A program made the position numbers and the translations under genes. From Pannonibacter sp051860505 (GTDB lineage: Bacteria > Pseudomonadota > Alphaproteobacteria > Rhizobiales > Stappiaceae), in NCBI RefSeq assembly GCF_051860505.1, contig NZ_JBHYDX010000008.1, positions 1-64,000 of the forward strand: a stretch of 64,000 bases of DNA, given 5' to 3'. Below the pieces are notes generated by a model. The model was not told the origin of the DNA. It saw only the letters and a program-made list of their open reading frames with translations, and made no database searches. Each line of letters starts with the position of its first letter. The first letter of the stretch is position 1. Positions 35,957 to 45,541 of this stretch are shown in pieces.

Positions 35957-36515
35957 TGTTGCCTTTCCCCTCAGCCACCGGTTCGATGTTGCCCGCCTCG
36001 GCAACAAGGCGCAGGTGGTCAAGATTGTTCCGGACACCGCAGAGCTTGCCCGCATGGCGGAGGCTTACGGGCTTGTGGAACTGGCATCCCTTACGGCAGA
36101 CCTCGAGGTCCGCCCGTGGCACAAGGCAGGCGCCTTTGTCATCGGCACCCTCTCGGCCAAGGGCGCGCAGCGCTGCGTGGTGACGCTTGAGCCGGTGCCG
36201 ATGCAGGTGAGCGACAGGTTCGAGCGCGCTTATGAGCCGGCCCCGACGGTTGGCCGCCGGGCTCCGGACCTCGCCGATGACGGCGAGATCGAGATCGACC
36301 TCGAAGCGCCTGAGCCGCCGGATGAAATCGTCGACGGCATCATCGACCTGGGGGCGCTGGTGTGCGAGCAGTTCGTGCTGGCGCTGGATCCGTTCCCGCG
36401 GGCCCCGGGGGCGGAACTGGCCTTCAAGGCGCCGGTGGAAGCCGATGACGCAGACGACGAGCGGCCCAATCCTTTTGCTGTCTTGCAAAAACTGAAAGAT
36501 CAGGATCCGCAGTAA
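35949..36515 (+). CDS. DUF177 (YceD-like) protein
   Basis: A 188-residue acidic protein of the YceD/DUF177 family, implicated elsewhere in 23S rRNA accumulation. The diagnostic CEQFVLALDPFPRAPG is present in the second half, though only one of the usual cysteines is kept. The ATG at 35949 lies within the end of the chaperone gene. In many bacteria rpmF follows immediately; here no L32 gene is found before plsX, so rpmF must be elsewhere. Confidence 0.87.
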   Translation: MSDVAFPLSHRFDVARLGNKAQVVKIVPDTAELARMAEAYGLVELASLTADLEVRPWHKAGAFVIGTLSAKGAQRCVVTLEPVPMQVSDRFERAYEPAPTVGRRAPDLADDGEIEIDLEAPEPPDEIVDGIIDLGALVCEQFVLALDPFPRAPGAELAFKAPVEADDADDERPNPFAVLQKLKDQDPQ

Positions 36516-36763
36516 CTGGGCCTTCCCGGGGCCGGGTGTTGCAGTGAATTCGGTTGGAAATGGGGTGTTTGCGGTCGGTATAAGCCGGGTTCCGGTCCGG
36601 AAAACGGTTGTCTCGCGCCTCGAAACCGCTATGTTCGCTGCGCTGCGGCCCCTCACGGGCCGGGGACGCGACCGGCTGAGCGTGGGGCAGTCTAGTCCGG
36701 CGCGGAGACTGACCCGTTCGTGGCGCGTCGTCCGCCGCTCTGAAGGACAACAAGAACCTGCCA

Positions 36764-37828
36764 ATGGCGAAACCCATTCATATTGCTCTCGATGTCATGG
36801 GCGGCGACGCCGGCGCGGAAATGGTGCTTCCGGGCGCTGAACTCGCGCTGTTGCGCCATCCCGACATCCGCTTTCTTCTGTATGGCAATGAGCGCGTCGT
36901 GCTGCCGCTGCTGGAGAAATATCCGCGCCTGCGCGATGCCTCGACCTTCTTCCATTGCGATGTCGCTGTGGCGATGGACGCCAAGCCGAGCCAGGCGCTG
37001 CGCCAGGGCCGCTGGCGTTCGTCCATGTGGCGTGCGATCGAGGCGGTGAAGACGGGCGATGCCGCTGTCGCCGTTTCCGCCGGCAATACCGGTGCGCTGA
37101 TGGCCATGTCCAAGTTCTGCCTGCGCACCATGGCCAATATCGAACGCCCGGCAATCGCAGCCATCTGGCCGACGACCCGGGGCGAATCCGTCGTGCTCGA
37201 TGTTGGTGCGTCCATCGGTGCGGATGCGCAGCAACTGATCGATTTCGCTATCCTCGGCGGCGCAATGGCCCGCGCGCTTTTCGGCGTGCAGAAGCCGACC
37301 GTCGGCCTGCTGAACATTGGCGTCGAGGAGGTCAAGGGTCTCGAAGAGGTGCGCACTGCCGGTCGGCTCCTCAAGGAAGTGCCGTTCCGCTCCTTCTCCT
37401 ACGCCGGTTTCGTCGAGGGCGATGATCTTGGCAAGGGGACGGTTGACGTCGTGGTGACGGAAGGCTTTGCCGGCAATATCGCGCTGAAGACGGCGGAAGG
37501 CACGGCGAAGCAGATTGGCGGCTACCTGAAAGCCGCGATGCAACGCACGTGGCTGGCCAAGCTCGGCTATCTGCTGGCAAAGGGCGCCTTTGACCGGCTG
37601 CGCGAGAAGATGGACCCGCGCAAGGTCAATGGCGGCGTGTTCCTTGGTCTCAATGGCGTCGTCATCAAGAGCCATGGCGGCACCGACGCCGAAGGTTTCG
37701 CCGCCGCAATCGCCCTTGCTCATGGCATGGTGCGCAACGAACTCATTCACAAGATCGCACAGGACCTGGTTCACTACCATCGTGGCCGGTTTGCAGTGCC
37801 CTCTGACAACTCTGAAGGTGAAGTGTGA
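36764..37828 (+). CDS. plsX: Phosphate acyltransferase PlsX
   Basis: Makes acyl-phosphate from acyl-ACP for phospholipid synthesis. It begins IHIALDVMGGDAGAEMVLPGA, and VSAGNTGALMA and VVTEGFAGNIALKTAEG are typical PlsX motifs. The product has 354 residues. A 248-base gap after DUF177 (no gene inside) probably contains its promoter; AAGGACAACAAG lies upstream of the ATG. The stop overlaps the fabH GTG by four bases. Confidence 0.96.
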   Translation: MAKPIHIALDVMGGDAGAEMVLPGAELALLRHPDIRFLLYGNERVVLPLLEKYPRLRDASTFFHCDVAVAMDAKPSQALRQGRWRSSMWRAIEAVKTGDAAVAVSAGNTGALMAMSKFCLRTMANIERPAIAAIWPTTRGESVVLDVGASIGADAQQLIDFAILGGAMARALFGVQKPTVGLLNIGVEEVKGLEEVRTAGRLLKEVPFRSFSYAGFVEGDDLGKGTVDVVVTEGFAGNIALKTAEGTAKQIGGYLKAAMQRTWLAKLGYLLAKGAFDRLREKMDPRKVNGGVFLGLNGVVIKSHGGTDAEGFAAAIALAHGMVRNELIHKIAQDLVHYHRGRFAVPSDNSEGEV

Positions 37829-38802
37829 GCGTGATCCGTTCGACCGTTCTCGGTTGCGGCAGCTATCTGCCCGAGAAATTTCTCACCAATGAAGAACTGG
37901 CGTCGATGGTCGACACCAGCGATGACTGGATCGTCCAGCGTACGGGCATCCGCAAGCGCCATGTGGCGTCCGAAGGTGAATTTACCTCGCATCTGGCTGT
38001 CAAGGCAGCCCGCCGTGCGCTCGCCAGCGCCGGTCTTGAGGCGAAGGACATCGACGTCATCATCCTGGCGACGGCAACGCCGGACAACACCTTTCCGGCG
38101 ACTGCGGTGACCGTGCAGCACGAGCTGGGCATGCATCATGGCTTTGCCTTTGACATTCAGGCCGTCTGTTCGGGATTTGTCTTTGCCCTGGCGACCGCCG
38201 ACAATTTCCTGCGCTCCGGCCAGGCGCGCCGGGTGCTGGTGATCGGTGCCGAGACCTTCTCGCGCATTCTTGACTGGCAGGACCGGACCACCTGCGTTCT
38301 CTTTGGCGATGGCGCCGGGGCCGTCGTTCTCGAAGCACGCCAGGCGGAAGGATCCATTGCTGATCGCGGCATCCTGACGACCCATTTGCGCTCGGACGGC
38401 AGCCACAAGTCCAAGCTTTATGTCGATGGCGGACCGTCCTCGACCCAGACGGTCGGCCACCTGCGCATGGAAGGCAAGGAAGTCTTCAAGCACGCCGTCG
38501 GCATGATCACCGACGTGATCGAGGACGCCTACAAGGCGACCGGCCTTGGCTCGGACGATCTCGACTGGTTCGTACCGCACCAGGCCAACAAGCGCATCAT
38601 CGATGCCAGCGCCAAGAAACTCGGGATCGCGCCGGAGAAGGTGGTGACCACGGTCGACCAGCACGGCAACACCTCGGCCGCCTCCATTCCTCTCGCCCTG
38701 GATGCGGCCGTGCGCGATGGCCGGATCAAGCAGGGCGATCTCATCATGCTTGAAGCGATGGGCGGAGGCTTCACCTGGGGCTCCGCGCTGCTGCGCTGGT
38801 GA
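37825..38802 (+). CDS. fabH: 3-oxoacyl-ACP synthase III
   Basis: Starts each fatty-acid chain by condensing an acyl-CoA with malonyl-ACP. The catalytic triad is Cys115 (QAVCSGFVFAL), His in WFVPHQANKRI and Asn in HGNTSAAS. The product has 325 residues. The GTG start overlaps the plsX stop (GTGA), so the pair is coupled. A 24-base palindrome lies 10 bases past the stop. Confidence 0.96.
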   Translation: MSVIRSTVLGCGSYLPEKFLTNEELASMVDTSDDWIVQRTGIRKRHVASEGEFTSHLAVKAARRALASAGLEAKDIDVIILATATPDNTFPATAVTVQHELGMHHGFAFDIQAVCSGFVFALATADNFLRSGQARRVLVIGAETFSRILDWQDRTTCVLFGDGAGAVVLEARQAEGSIADRGILTTHLRSDGSHKSKLYVDGGPSSTQTVGHLRMEGKEVFKHAVGMITDVIEDAYKATGLGSDDLDWFVPHQANKRIIDASAKKLGIAPEKVVTTVDQHGNTSAASIPLALDAAVRDGRIKQGDLIMLEAMGGGFTWGSALLRW

Positions 38803-38812
38803 GGAAACACAT

Positions 38813-38836
38813 CTTGCGCCCGCTTGCGGGCGCAAG
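38813..38836. repeat. 24-base perfect palindrome between fabH and ihfA
   Basis: CTTGCGCCCGC, TT, GCGGGCGCAAG form two perfectly complementary 11-base arms (38813-38823 and 38826-38836). There is no T-run, so a simple terminator is unlikely. It could be an mRNA 3'-end stabiliser or a protein-binding site ahead of ihfA. Confidence 0.6.
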
Positions 38837-38934
38837 AGCGGGTTGACCGGTCGCAGCGGACACAATACCGTATTGGCGAACGTAACTTTTGCAGCAAAAT
38901 CAGCCGGATCGATGATTTGAGGCAAGGAGGGGCC

Positions 38935-39252
38935 ATGGGCAGCAAGACCGTGACGCGCGCAGACCTATGCGAAGCCGTCTATCAGAAGGTGGGGCTTTCC
39001 CGAACGGAGTCTGCCGAACTGGTCGAGCGTGTCTTGGCGGAAATTTCCGACTGCCTTGTGACTGGCGAATCCGTGAAGCTCTCGTCGTTCGGGTCCTTCG
39101 TCGTCCGCTCCAAGGGCGAGCGGATCGGCCGCAACCCGAAGACCGGCGAGGAAGTGCCGATCTCGCCACGACGGGTGATGGTGTTCAAGCCGAGCAACAT
39201 TCTCAAGCAGAAGATCAACGAGACCCTGGCCGGTGACGGTCACGACGCCTGA
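38935..39252 (+). CDS. ihfA: Integration host factor subunit alpha
   Basis: DNA-bending nucleoid protein, active as a heterodimer with IhfB. The start at 38935 after AAGGAGGGGCC gives MGSKTVTRADLCEAVYQKVGLSR. The beta-arm region FGSFVVRSKGERIGRNPKTGEEVPISPRRV is characteristic of IHF-alpha. The product has 105 residues. The frame is open further upstream, but the strong ribosome-binding site and homology fix this start. Confidence 0.95.
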   Translation: MGSKTVTRADLCEAVYQKVGLSRTESAELVERVLAEISDCLVTGESVKLSSFGSFVVRSKGERIGRNPKTGEEVPISPRRVMVFKPSNILKQKINETLAGDGHDA

Positions 39253-39637
39253 TCCTGACTGAGTCTTGCGCCGGCAGGGAAGAAGGGGCGTTCCGGCCGG
39301 ACAAGGCTGGGAAGCGCTAACGGCTGCGCTTTGTCCGAGGGTGCCTGCGCCGAAATGCGCGGGCGGGGTGTGCTGCCGGTGTCGCGCAGGCGGCCAGTCG
39401 GTCCGGTCCGGTTGAACCGGCTGCAGGGCGAGGCAGATTGCCGGGGCGAGGTCCGCCGCACCTGTTCAGATTGGCTCATGTTGGTCTTGTTTTTGCCGCG
39501 TGCCAGTGCAACTCGATTACATTGAATATTGTCGGGGAACATTGTCGAGATTCGCGGTGCAGGACCTGCGGGACTGGAGACAGTCCGGCGTTGTTGGCGT
39601 GACGCATGACCGGCCCTGCCGGGGAGAAACGATCACC
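39253..39637 (+). other. Intergenic region ihfA - merR
   Basis: No supportable gene. Close to the MerR start there is a short direct repeat, ATTGTCG at 39528-39534 and 39541-39547 (13-base period), which could be a regulator contact. I found no clear terminator for ihfA. Confidence 0.4.
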
Positions 39638-40279
39638 ATGTCGCTTGAAAAAAGCCCGGATGCGTTCCGCACCATCAGCGAGGTGGCCGAGGATCTTGAC
39701 CTGCCACAACACGTGCTGCGCTTCTGGGAGACCCGCTTTACCCAGATCAAGCCCCTGAAGCGCGGCGGTGGCCGACGCTATTACCGCCCCGATGACGTCG
39801 AGCTTCTGCGCGGTATACGGCATCTCCTTTACGGCGAAGGCTATACGATCAAGGGCGTGCAGCGCATCTTGAAGGAGCAGGGGCCGCGCTTCGTCATGCA
39901 GATCTGGCGCGAAGACGCCATCCCACTCTCCGTTGCAGCCCGTGTCGATCTGGATGACGACGACGAGGCACCCCGCATGGAAACGCCGGTTCGCCGGCCA
40001 GCCGTGGTCGAGCAGGCGCCGGCTCCTACACGAGCCGAGCCCGGACATGGTCTGCCGAGCGAGGTGCTGCCCAAGGGGCTCCTGTCCGATGACGATCCCC
40101 GCGTCCATGCCGCTCAGGCCAAGAGCAGCAGCTTCCGCTTCATGGAGCGGTTTCGCGGCGAGAAGGGGGACATTCACCCCGGCGGCAGCGCAGCCCTTTC
40201 GAAGGACGACGTCAGGCGCCTTCAGGCAACCTTGTTCGAACTGCTGGAATGCAAGCGGCTGCTGGACCAGGCCCGTTGA
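39638..40279 (+). CDS. MerR family transcriptional regulator
   Basis: A 213-residue regulator with an N-terminal MerR helix-turn-helix (residues about 10-80: FRTISEVAEDLDLPQHVLRFWETRF, then RYYRPDDVELLRGIRHLL). An extended acidic and proline-rich linker and a C-terminal helix follow (DVRRLQATLFELLECKRLL). There are no metal-binding cysteines of the classic MerR kind. It matches the MerR protein regularly found after ihfA in alphaproteobacteria; its targets are not known to me. The ATG at 39638 is preferred over upstream frames. Confidence 0.88.
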   Translation: MSLEKSPDAFRTISEVAEDLDLPQHVLRFWETRFTQIKPLKRGGGRRYYRPDDVELLRGIRHLLYGEGYTIKGVQRILKEQGPRFVMQIWREDAIPLSVAARVDLDDDDEAPRMETPVRRPAVVEQAPAPTRAEPGHGLPSEVLPKGLLSDDDPRVHAAQAKSSSFRFMERFRGEKGDIHPGGSAALSKDDVRRLQATLFELLECKRLLDQAR

Positions 40280-40393
40280 GTTAACTTGTTACTGCAAGTC
40301 GGGCGGCAGAGATCCTTTGCCAGCGCTGCCTGTGGATGGCCGGATACAGCAGGCCTTGCGCAAGCCGGGCGAAGCGGTTAGAGAGGGCGCAGT

Positions 40394-40470
<77 letters not shown>

Positions 40471-40565
40471 AATCTCGTCCATCCCCCAACCGCCTTGCGG
40501 TCATGGACTGAGGCCTTCCGGACAATCTTGAAGACAGCGATCCGGCGGAACGCAACTTTAGTTGC

Positions 40566-41849
40566 TCAGCCAGCTAGGACACTGCGTGTTGCTGGCGCCA
40601 TGCCCCGGGTGAGGAACCTTCCGCGCCGGTCATACAGCTTGTCTGCCGCGATCAGGCCCCAGGCGAGGCCAAGCAGCATGAACATGTGGCGCCAGCGATC
40701 GATGTCGATGACGACGCCGACGCAGACATGCACCAGGAACACGGCGAAGACGCATTGCGCGAAGGGCGTCCAGGGACGGTGCCGGAACAACTGGCCGCCC
40801 AGGGCTACAAGCGTCCACAGCATCAGCATCGGCCAGGCAATGCCGCCGAGCCAGCCATAGGCGGTGAAGGCCTTCATGTAGACGTTGTGCTCATCCTCGG
40901 GGAAGTACTTGTTGAACTCGAGGGGGCCGAGGCCCAGCGGACGCTCCATCGCCATTTCAAAGCCGAGGCTGTAGCGGGCAAAGCGGCCAAGGCGCGATCC
41001 GTCATAGGGCTGCACCAGCTTGGCCCGTTCCGCGAAGAGGTCTGAGACCTGGTCAATCGACAGCGCGGCAAGAAGCAGGAGCGCAATCCCCAGAACGCCG
41101 GCACCGGCAAGCATCATCAACCGCAGCCGGCGCGCTGGTCGCTGCTCGTTGACGAGGAGCAGCAGATACAGGACGACGCCTGCGACAGCCATCATGCCCC
41201 AGGCACCGCGCGAGAACGACAGAAATATCCCAAGCACCAGGACCGGCAGAGTGATCAGCGCCAGGCCCCAGGTCGAGGGGGGGCCAGTCATCAGCCGGCG
41301 CAGCAGCAGCAGCGTCGGCAGCAGAAGGAACGGGCCGAACACGTTCGGATCCTCGAACGTGCCCTTTGCACGCAGGTTGCGGACAAAGGCTTCCGCGCCC
41401 GGAATGAGATTGAAAAAGCCAAGAATGCCGAACATCGCGCAGAAGAATGCGCTGGCGATATAGGCACGCTCGATGATCGCAACCCGGTCCGGCCGCTCCG
41501 TGATCAGGGCGGCATAGAACATGGCCGTTGCTCCGAGAAAGGCCGACACCGCCATGTGCATGGCACCGGCCGGCAGATCACGGGCGAACGGTACAGCCAT
41601 GATGCCGCCAGCCATGAACAGCAGCAAGAGAACCATCATCGGTCCGATCTCACGGCGGAATTTCAGGCCGGCGAGCAGCCAGACGACCATAAGCAGCGCC
41701 ACCAGCAACTCGTAAGGTGCAGGTTCGGCGAGCACGAATCCGCCGAGGAACACCGCCAGCCACAGGGCCGCATCGCCGAGCCGGCGGAGGGGCAGGCCCC
41801 GCCCGCGCAGAAACCCGGCAGGCGCTGGCGCTGTGAGGGCGTCGCTCAA
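40566..41849 (-). CDS. O-antigen ligase / polysaccharide polymerase-like membrane protein
   Basis: A 427-residue protein with about 11 membrane helices and the Wzy_C/O-antigen ligase pattern. A large periplasmic loop near residues 280-310 contains GSRLGRFARYSLGFEMAMERPLGLG, ending with EDEHNVYMKAFTAYGWLGG. Such proteins polymerise or ligate lipid-linked repeat units at the periplasmic face. Its start overlaps the stop of the sugar-transferase gene by four bases (ATGA), so it is in the same operon. In stalked alphaproteobacteria similar proteins (HfsC/HfsI) polymerise holdfast; that exact role is inference. Confidence 0.85.
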   Translation of the reverse strand: MSDALTAPAPAGFLRGRGLPLRRLGDAALWLAVFLGGFVLAEPAPYELLVALLMVVWLLAGLKFRREIGPMMVLLLLFMAGGIMAVPFARDLPAGAMHMAVSAFLGATAMFYAALITERPDRVAIIERAYIASAFFCAMFGILGFFNLIPGAEAFVRNLRAKGTFEDPNVFGPFLLLPTLLLLRRLMTGPPSTWGLALITLPVLVLGIFLSFSRGAWGMMAVAGVVLYLLLLVNEQRPARRLRLMMLAGAGVLGIALLLLAALSIDQVSDLFAERAKLVQPYDGSRLGRFARYSLGFEMAMERPLGLGPLEFNKYFPEDEHNVYMKAFTAYGWLGGIAWPMLMLWTLVALGGQLFRHRPWTPFAQCVFAVFLVHVCVGVVIDIDRWRHMFMLLGLAWGLIAADKLYDRRGRFLTRGMAPATRSVLAG

Positions 41850-43456
41850 TACGCATTCTCCGTGTTGAGTAGGCGCGCCGGCGTCAGGGCCAGGATCTTG
41901 ATGTCAAACAGGATTGACCAGTTCTCGATGTAATAGAGATCGAACTCGACGCGCTTCTGGATCTTCTCCTGCGTGTCGACCTCGCCGCGCCAGCCGTTGA
42001 TCTGGGCCCAGCCGGTGACGCCCGGCTTCACCTTGTGACGGGCGAAGTAGCCGTAGACGACCTCATCCCAGGTCTGGTCATTGGTGTGGGCGTTGACCGC
42101 ATGCGGGCGCGGGCCGACCAGCGACAGCGTGCCGGCAAGCACGTTGAAGAGCTGCGGCAGTTCGTCGATGGAGGTGCGGCGGATGAAGCGGCCGACCTTG
42201 GTGACACGCGGATCGCCCTTGGTCACCACCTTCTTGGCCGCCGGATCGGCCATGTCAGCGTACATCGAGCGGAACTTCAGCACGTCGATGATCTCGTTGT
42301 TGAAGCCGTAGCGCTTCTGGCGGAACAGCACCGGTCCCTTGCTGTCGAGCTTGATGGCAATCATCGTCGCGATCATCACGGGCGACAGGGCAAGGATCGC
42401 AAGGCTGGCGACGACGACGTCGAACACGCGCTTGGCGACCATGTCCCAGTCGGTGATCGGCTTTTCCACCACGTCGACGAAGGGGACAGTGCCGATGAAG
42501 GACGAGCCACGGGTGCGGAAGCGCATCTTGTCAGTATGGGCCGACAGACGGATGTCGATGGGCAGGACCCAGAGTTTGCGCAGCAGTTCGAGCACGCGCT
42601 GTTCGGCGCGGAGCGGGATGCAGACGATCAGCATGTCGATGCGGGCGCGGCGGGCAAATTCCACCAGCGCATCGATGTTGCCGAGCTTCGGATAGCCGGC
42701 AACAACAGCCGGCGAGCGGTCATTGGCGCGGTCGTCGAAGATGCCGCAGATGCGGATGTCGTTGTCCTTCTGCGATTCCAGCTCGTGGATAAGGTCGGCT
42801 GCAGCCGTCCCGCCGCCGACGATGACCGCACGTCGTTCCAGCCGGCCATTGGCCATCCAGCGCCGCACGAGACGGGACAGCAGGAACCGCTCGGCCAGAA
42901 GCGCGGCAAGGCCGGCAGCATACCAGGCGCCAAAGGCCGTCGCCGGCACATGGACCGTCAGGGGCGTGGTGGCGATGGCGATGGCGAACATCGCAAAGAC
43001 GAGCGTCCAGCCGCCGCCAATTCGCCCGGCCTGGGCCAGCCCGGCGCGCATCACCGGCACCTGGTAGCAGTCAAAGGCATGGAAGAAGGCAAGGGCGGAG
43101 ACGAGGGCCACGCCAAGCAGCAAGAGCATCAGTCCCGGTGCGGCAAAGCCGGCCCCGGAGAGCGCCAGGACCGCTAGGCCGGAGCCAAGCACAAGGGCGG
43201 CGTCGACCAGGCGGACAACACCCTCCAGCACCGGTTGCGAGATGCCGTCGGAGCGCAGGCTGTCGGCGATGCGCAAGGCATCGGCCGACATCATCGGCTG
43301 GGTGATCTCGGGGCGATGCCCTGAGTCGCCCGATGTGCTGCGGCGCAGTTCATCAGCCAGCCGTCTGCGCAGCGCCTCTGCATCCTCGACGGACGCATCG
43401 GGGGCTGTCGTCTCTGGCTGAACGGGGAGGGGCTGGTCGGCTGGCATGGCGATCAT
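41846..43456 (-). CDS. Undecaprenyl-phosphate sugar phosphotransferase (WcaJ/HfsE/PssY type)
   Basis: Starts polysaccharide repeat-unit assembly by moving a hexose-1-phosphate to undecaprenyl phosphate. The 536 residues comprise an N-terminal region with four to five membrane helices (about 80-215) and a Rossmann-like CoA-binding domain (RRAVIVGGGTAAADLI). The C-terminal bacterial sugar transferase domain (from about 340: KRVFDVVVASLAILALSP, then DVLKFRSMYAD and TSIDELPQLFNVLAG) follows. It overlaps both neighbours by four bases (ATGA), forming a tight three-gene operon. Confidence 0.92.
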   Translation of the reverse strand: MIAMPADQPLPVQPETTAPDASVEDAEALRRRLADELRRSTSGDSGHRPEITQPMMSADALRIADSLRSDGISQPVLEGVVRLVDAALVLGSGLAVLALSGAGFAAPGLMLLLLGVALVSALAFFHAFDCYQVPVMRAGLAQAGRIGGGWTLVFAMFAIAIATTPLTVHVPATAFGAWYAAGLAALLAERFLLSRLVRRWMANGRLERRAVIVGGGTAAADLIHELESQKDNDIRICGIFDDRANDRSPAVVAGYPKLGNIDALVEFARRARIDMLIVCIPLRAEQRVLELLRKLWVLPIDIRLSAHTDKMRFRTRGSSFIGTVPFVDVVEKPITDWDMVAKRVFDVVVASLAILALSPVMIATMIAIKLDSKGPVLFRQKRYGFNNEIIDVLKFRSMYADMADPAAKKVVTKGDPRVTKVGRFIRRTSIDELPQLFNVLAGTLSLVGPRPHAVNAHTNDQTWDEVVYGYFARHKVKPGVTGWAQINGWRGEVDTQEKIQKRVEFDLYYIENWSILFDIKILALTPARLLNTENAY

Positions 43457-44682
43457 GGTTTGCTCGGTCTGGCTAAAATGGACTTGGGCTCGGAATGCTT
43501 GGAAAGGACCGGGGAGGCGGCCACGCCCTCGAAGGGATGCGGCTCCTGCCCACGCAGGAGATGGTAGAGATCGGTGATACGGCTCGACATGACGGTGGCC
43601 GAGAAGCGATCCGCCATGGCATTGCGCAGGTCCCTGGCAAGGGCACGGGCCAGTTCGGGTGCATCCAGCATCTCGCCCATGGCACTGGCGAGGCGATGGC
43701 TGTCGCCCGGTTCCACAAGGCGTCCGGCATGGCGGCCGAAAACTTCCGGAATGCCGCCAACCCGTGTGGCCAGGAGCGGCACTTCCGCCGCCATGGCCTC
43801 CAGGACGATATAGGGCATTGCCTCGGCGCGGGAGGGAACCACCAGCGCCCGGCCCATTTCGAAGGCCTTGCGTGCCGGCAGGGCGCCAAGGAAGGTGATC
43901 TGCTCCCCAAGGCCGAGATCAGCGATCATGCGCTCGTAGCGCGGGCGGTCCGGGCCTTCGCCGATGATGTAGGCTGACACGGGCGCGGCGCGGCGCAGGC
44001 CGAGATTGTAGATCGCCTCGATGAAGAGATCGGGTCCCTTCAGGTCACGCAGCATGCCGACATAGATGAAATCGCGAGCGTCCGGTCCCGGCCGCACAGG
44101 ATCAAATTCAGCATCATTGAGGCCGTTGTAGATGACCCGCACCGGTTCGTGCGGCGGCAAGACCTTGGTTTCATAGGCCGCGCGCTCGTAGTCGGACACG
44201 AACACCAGACCGTCGGTCAGCCGCGCCTGCACCCGCTCCAGCAGGTGGTAGACGCGTCCCTCGAAGCGGTTCGGGTCATAATGCAGGCTGCCGCCATGCG
44301 GGCAGTAGACGCGGACAACATCCAGGCCTTGCAGGCGCAAGAGGGTTCCGATCCCCCGCACATAGGCGCCGCCCTTGGCGCCATGCCCGTGCAGAACGTC
44401 CGGACGAAGCGCCTTGACGTTGCGATAAAGCGTCAACCCACCGGTGAGGTCCTGGATGGTCAGGTGGCGCTGGATGGCAAAGCGGGTGATTCCAAGGGCC
44501 AGATGCGGGCGCATCCGTTCAAGGATAGCCACATCGAAATCGGAGCCGGTCGTGGAATCACAGACGACGCCAACCGAGTGGCCAGCCTTGGCCTGGGCAA
44601 TCGCCAGATCGTGGATATGACGGATCGTTCCTCCCACGGGCGAGCGCACGCAGTGGATGATCCGCAAAGGGTGCGGACTCAT
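43453..44682 (-). CDS. Glycosyltransferase, GT4 family
   Basis: A 409-residue GT-B fold glycosyltransferase. The N-terminal domain begins RIIHCVRSPVGGTIRHI and contains HGHGAKGG. The C-terminal GT1 domain carries the nucleotide-sugar motif PSRAEAMPYIVLEAMA with the paired acidic residues. The last 35 residues are variable. It is the first gene of the operon with the sugar transferase and polymerase, so it probably adds a later sugar to the same lipid-linked repeat. Sugar specificity is not readable. Confidence 0.88.
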   Translation of the reverse strand: MSPHPLRIIHCVRSPVGGTIRHIHDLAIAQAKAGHSVGVVCDSTTGSDFDVAILERMRPHLALGITRFAIQRHLTIQDLTGGLTLYRNVKALRPDVLHGHGAKGGAYVRGIGTLLRLQGLDVVRVYCPHGGSLHYDPNRFEGRVYHLLERVQARLTDGLVFVSDYERAAYETKVLPPHEPVRVIYNGLNDAEFDPVRPGPDARDFIYVGMLRDLKGPDLFIEAIYNLGLRRAAPVSAYIIGEGPDRPRYERMIADLGLGEQITFLGALPARKAFEMGRALVVPSRAEAMPYIVLEAMAAEVPLLATRVGGIPEVFGRHAGRLVEPGDSHRLASAMGEMLDAPELARALARDLRNAMADRFSATVMSSRITDLYHLLRGQEPHPFEGVAASPVLSKHSEPKSILARPSKP

Positions 44683-44787
44683 GACAAAACTCCCTGTCAG
44701 TCGCCCGGGCTTCTTTTTCGAGCCTGTGGCGCCAACAGGGAGAACCCTAGCAGGGGAGGATGAGTCCTCGGTTAATCCGCAACGGGA

Positions 44788-45348
44788 TCAGAACAGCCGT
44801 TCCCGGATGTAGATGGTATCGCCCGGGCGGACAGGGTCCGTAATGGGGACACGTCCGTTCAGGATTTCGCCATTGATCTGTCGGGTAATGTCCGCCCCCG
44901 CCTGTTCCGCCCGCGGTGAAAAACCGCCTGCGGTGGCGATGGCGTTCTGGACCGTCATGCCGGCCACGTAGGGGTACTGGCCTGCGGCCTGAACTTCGCC
45001 CATGACGAAAACCGGCCGGTACTGGTCGACCTCAACCGAAACATCCGGATCGCGCAGGTAGCCCTTGCGCAGCGCGGCGGCGATGGCACCGGCCAATTCC
45101 TGCTGGGTGCGTCCGCGCGCGGCAACATTTCCGACCAGCGGCATCGAAATATACCCAGCTTGATCAACGACATAGCTGTTGCTCAAATCCGGCTGGCCAA
45201 ACACGATCACCCGAAGTCGGTCGCTGGAGTCCAGCCGGTAGGGTTGGGTGAGGACTTCATGAAAAGCGGACGGTGGGCGTTTGTACCCGCTGCATCCGGC
45301 AAGCGCGAGCGCGATGGCAAGAAAGACAAGCGGGCGGGCAAGCATCAT
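44788..45348 (-). CDS. Polysaccharide export lipoprotein (Wza/HfsD-like)
   Basis: A 186-residue outer-membrane polysaccharide export protein. The lipobox LALAGC sets Cys19 as the acylated residue. The poly_export domain follows (YRLDSSDRLRVIVFGQPDLSNSY, VDQAGYISMPLVGNV), then one SLBB domain (VFVMGEVQAAGQYPYVAGMTV). It is shorter than E. coli Wza, having one SLBB domain and no C-terminal barrel helix that I can see. It lies 105 bases upstream of the glycosyltransferase operon and is divergent from the Wzc-like gene. Confidence 0.92.
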   Translation of the reverse strand: MMLARPLVFLAIALALAGCSGYKRPPSAFHEVLTQPYRLDSSDRLRVIVFGQPDLSNSYVVDQAGYISMPLVGNVAARGRTQQELAGAIAAALRKGYLRDPDVSVEVDQYRPVFVMGEVQAAGQYPYVAGMTVQNAIATAGGFSPRAEQAGADITRQINGEILNGRVPITDPVRPGDTIYIRERLF

Positions 45349-45541
45349 CTACTCCTGAACTGGCTGCCCCCAAGCTCGCAAATCATGGTTAATACGGGGT
45401 GAATGGTGTTCTGATGCATTTTCCGCAGTTAATTTCACATTAATAAAGATTAATTTTCGAAATCTGGCTTCGTAGCCGGGCTTAATGTTTCCCTTACCAT
45501 GTTTGTGCATAGTTTGGCGGAAGCCTCTCGGAGTTGGTGTG
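45349..45541. other. Divergent promoter region of the export genes
   Basis: A 193-base AT-rich spacer (stretches such as TTAATTTCACATTAATAAAG) between the export lipoprotein and the Wzc-like gene. It very probably holds both promoters; I could not place boxes confidently. Confidence 0.5.

Noticed and set aside
36516..36763. rpmF expected between the DUF177 gene and plsX
   Set aside because: No frame in this 248-base interval encodes the short basic L32 protein with its zinc cysteines.
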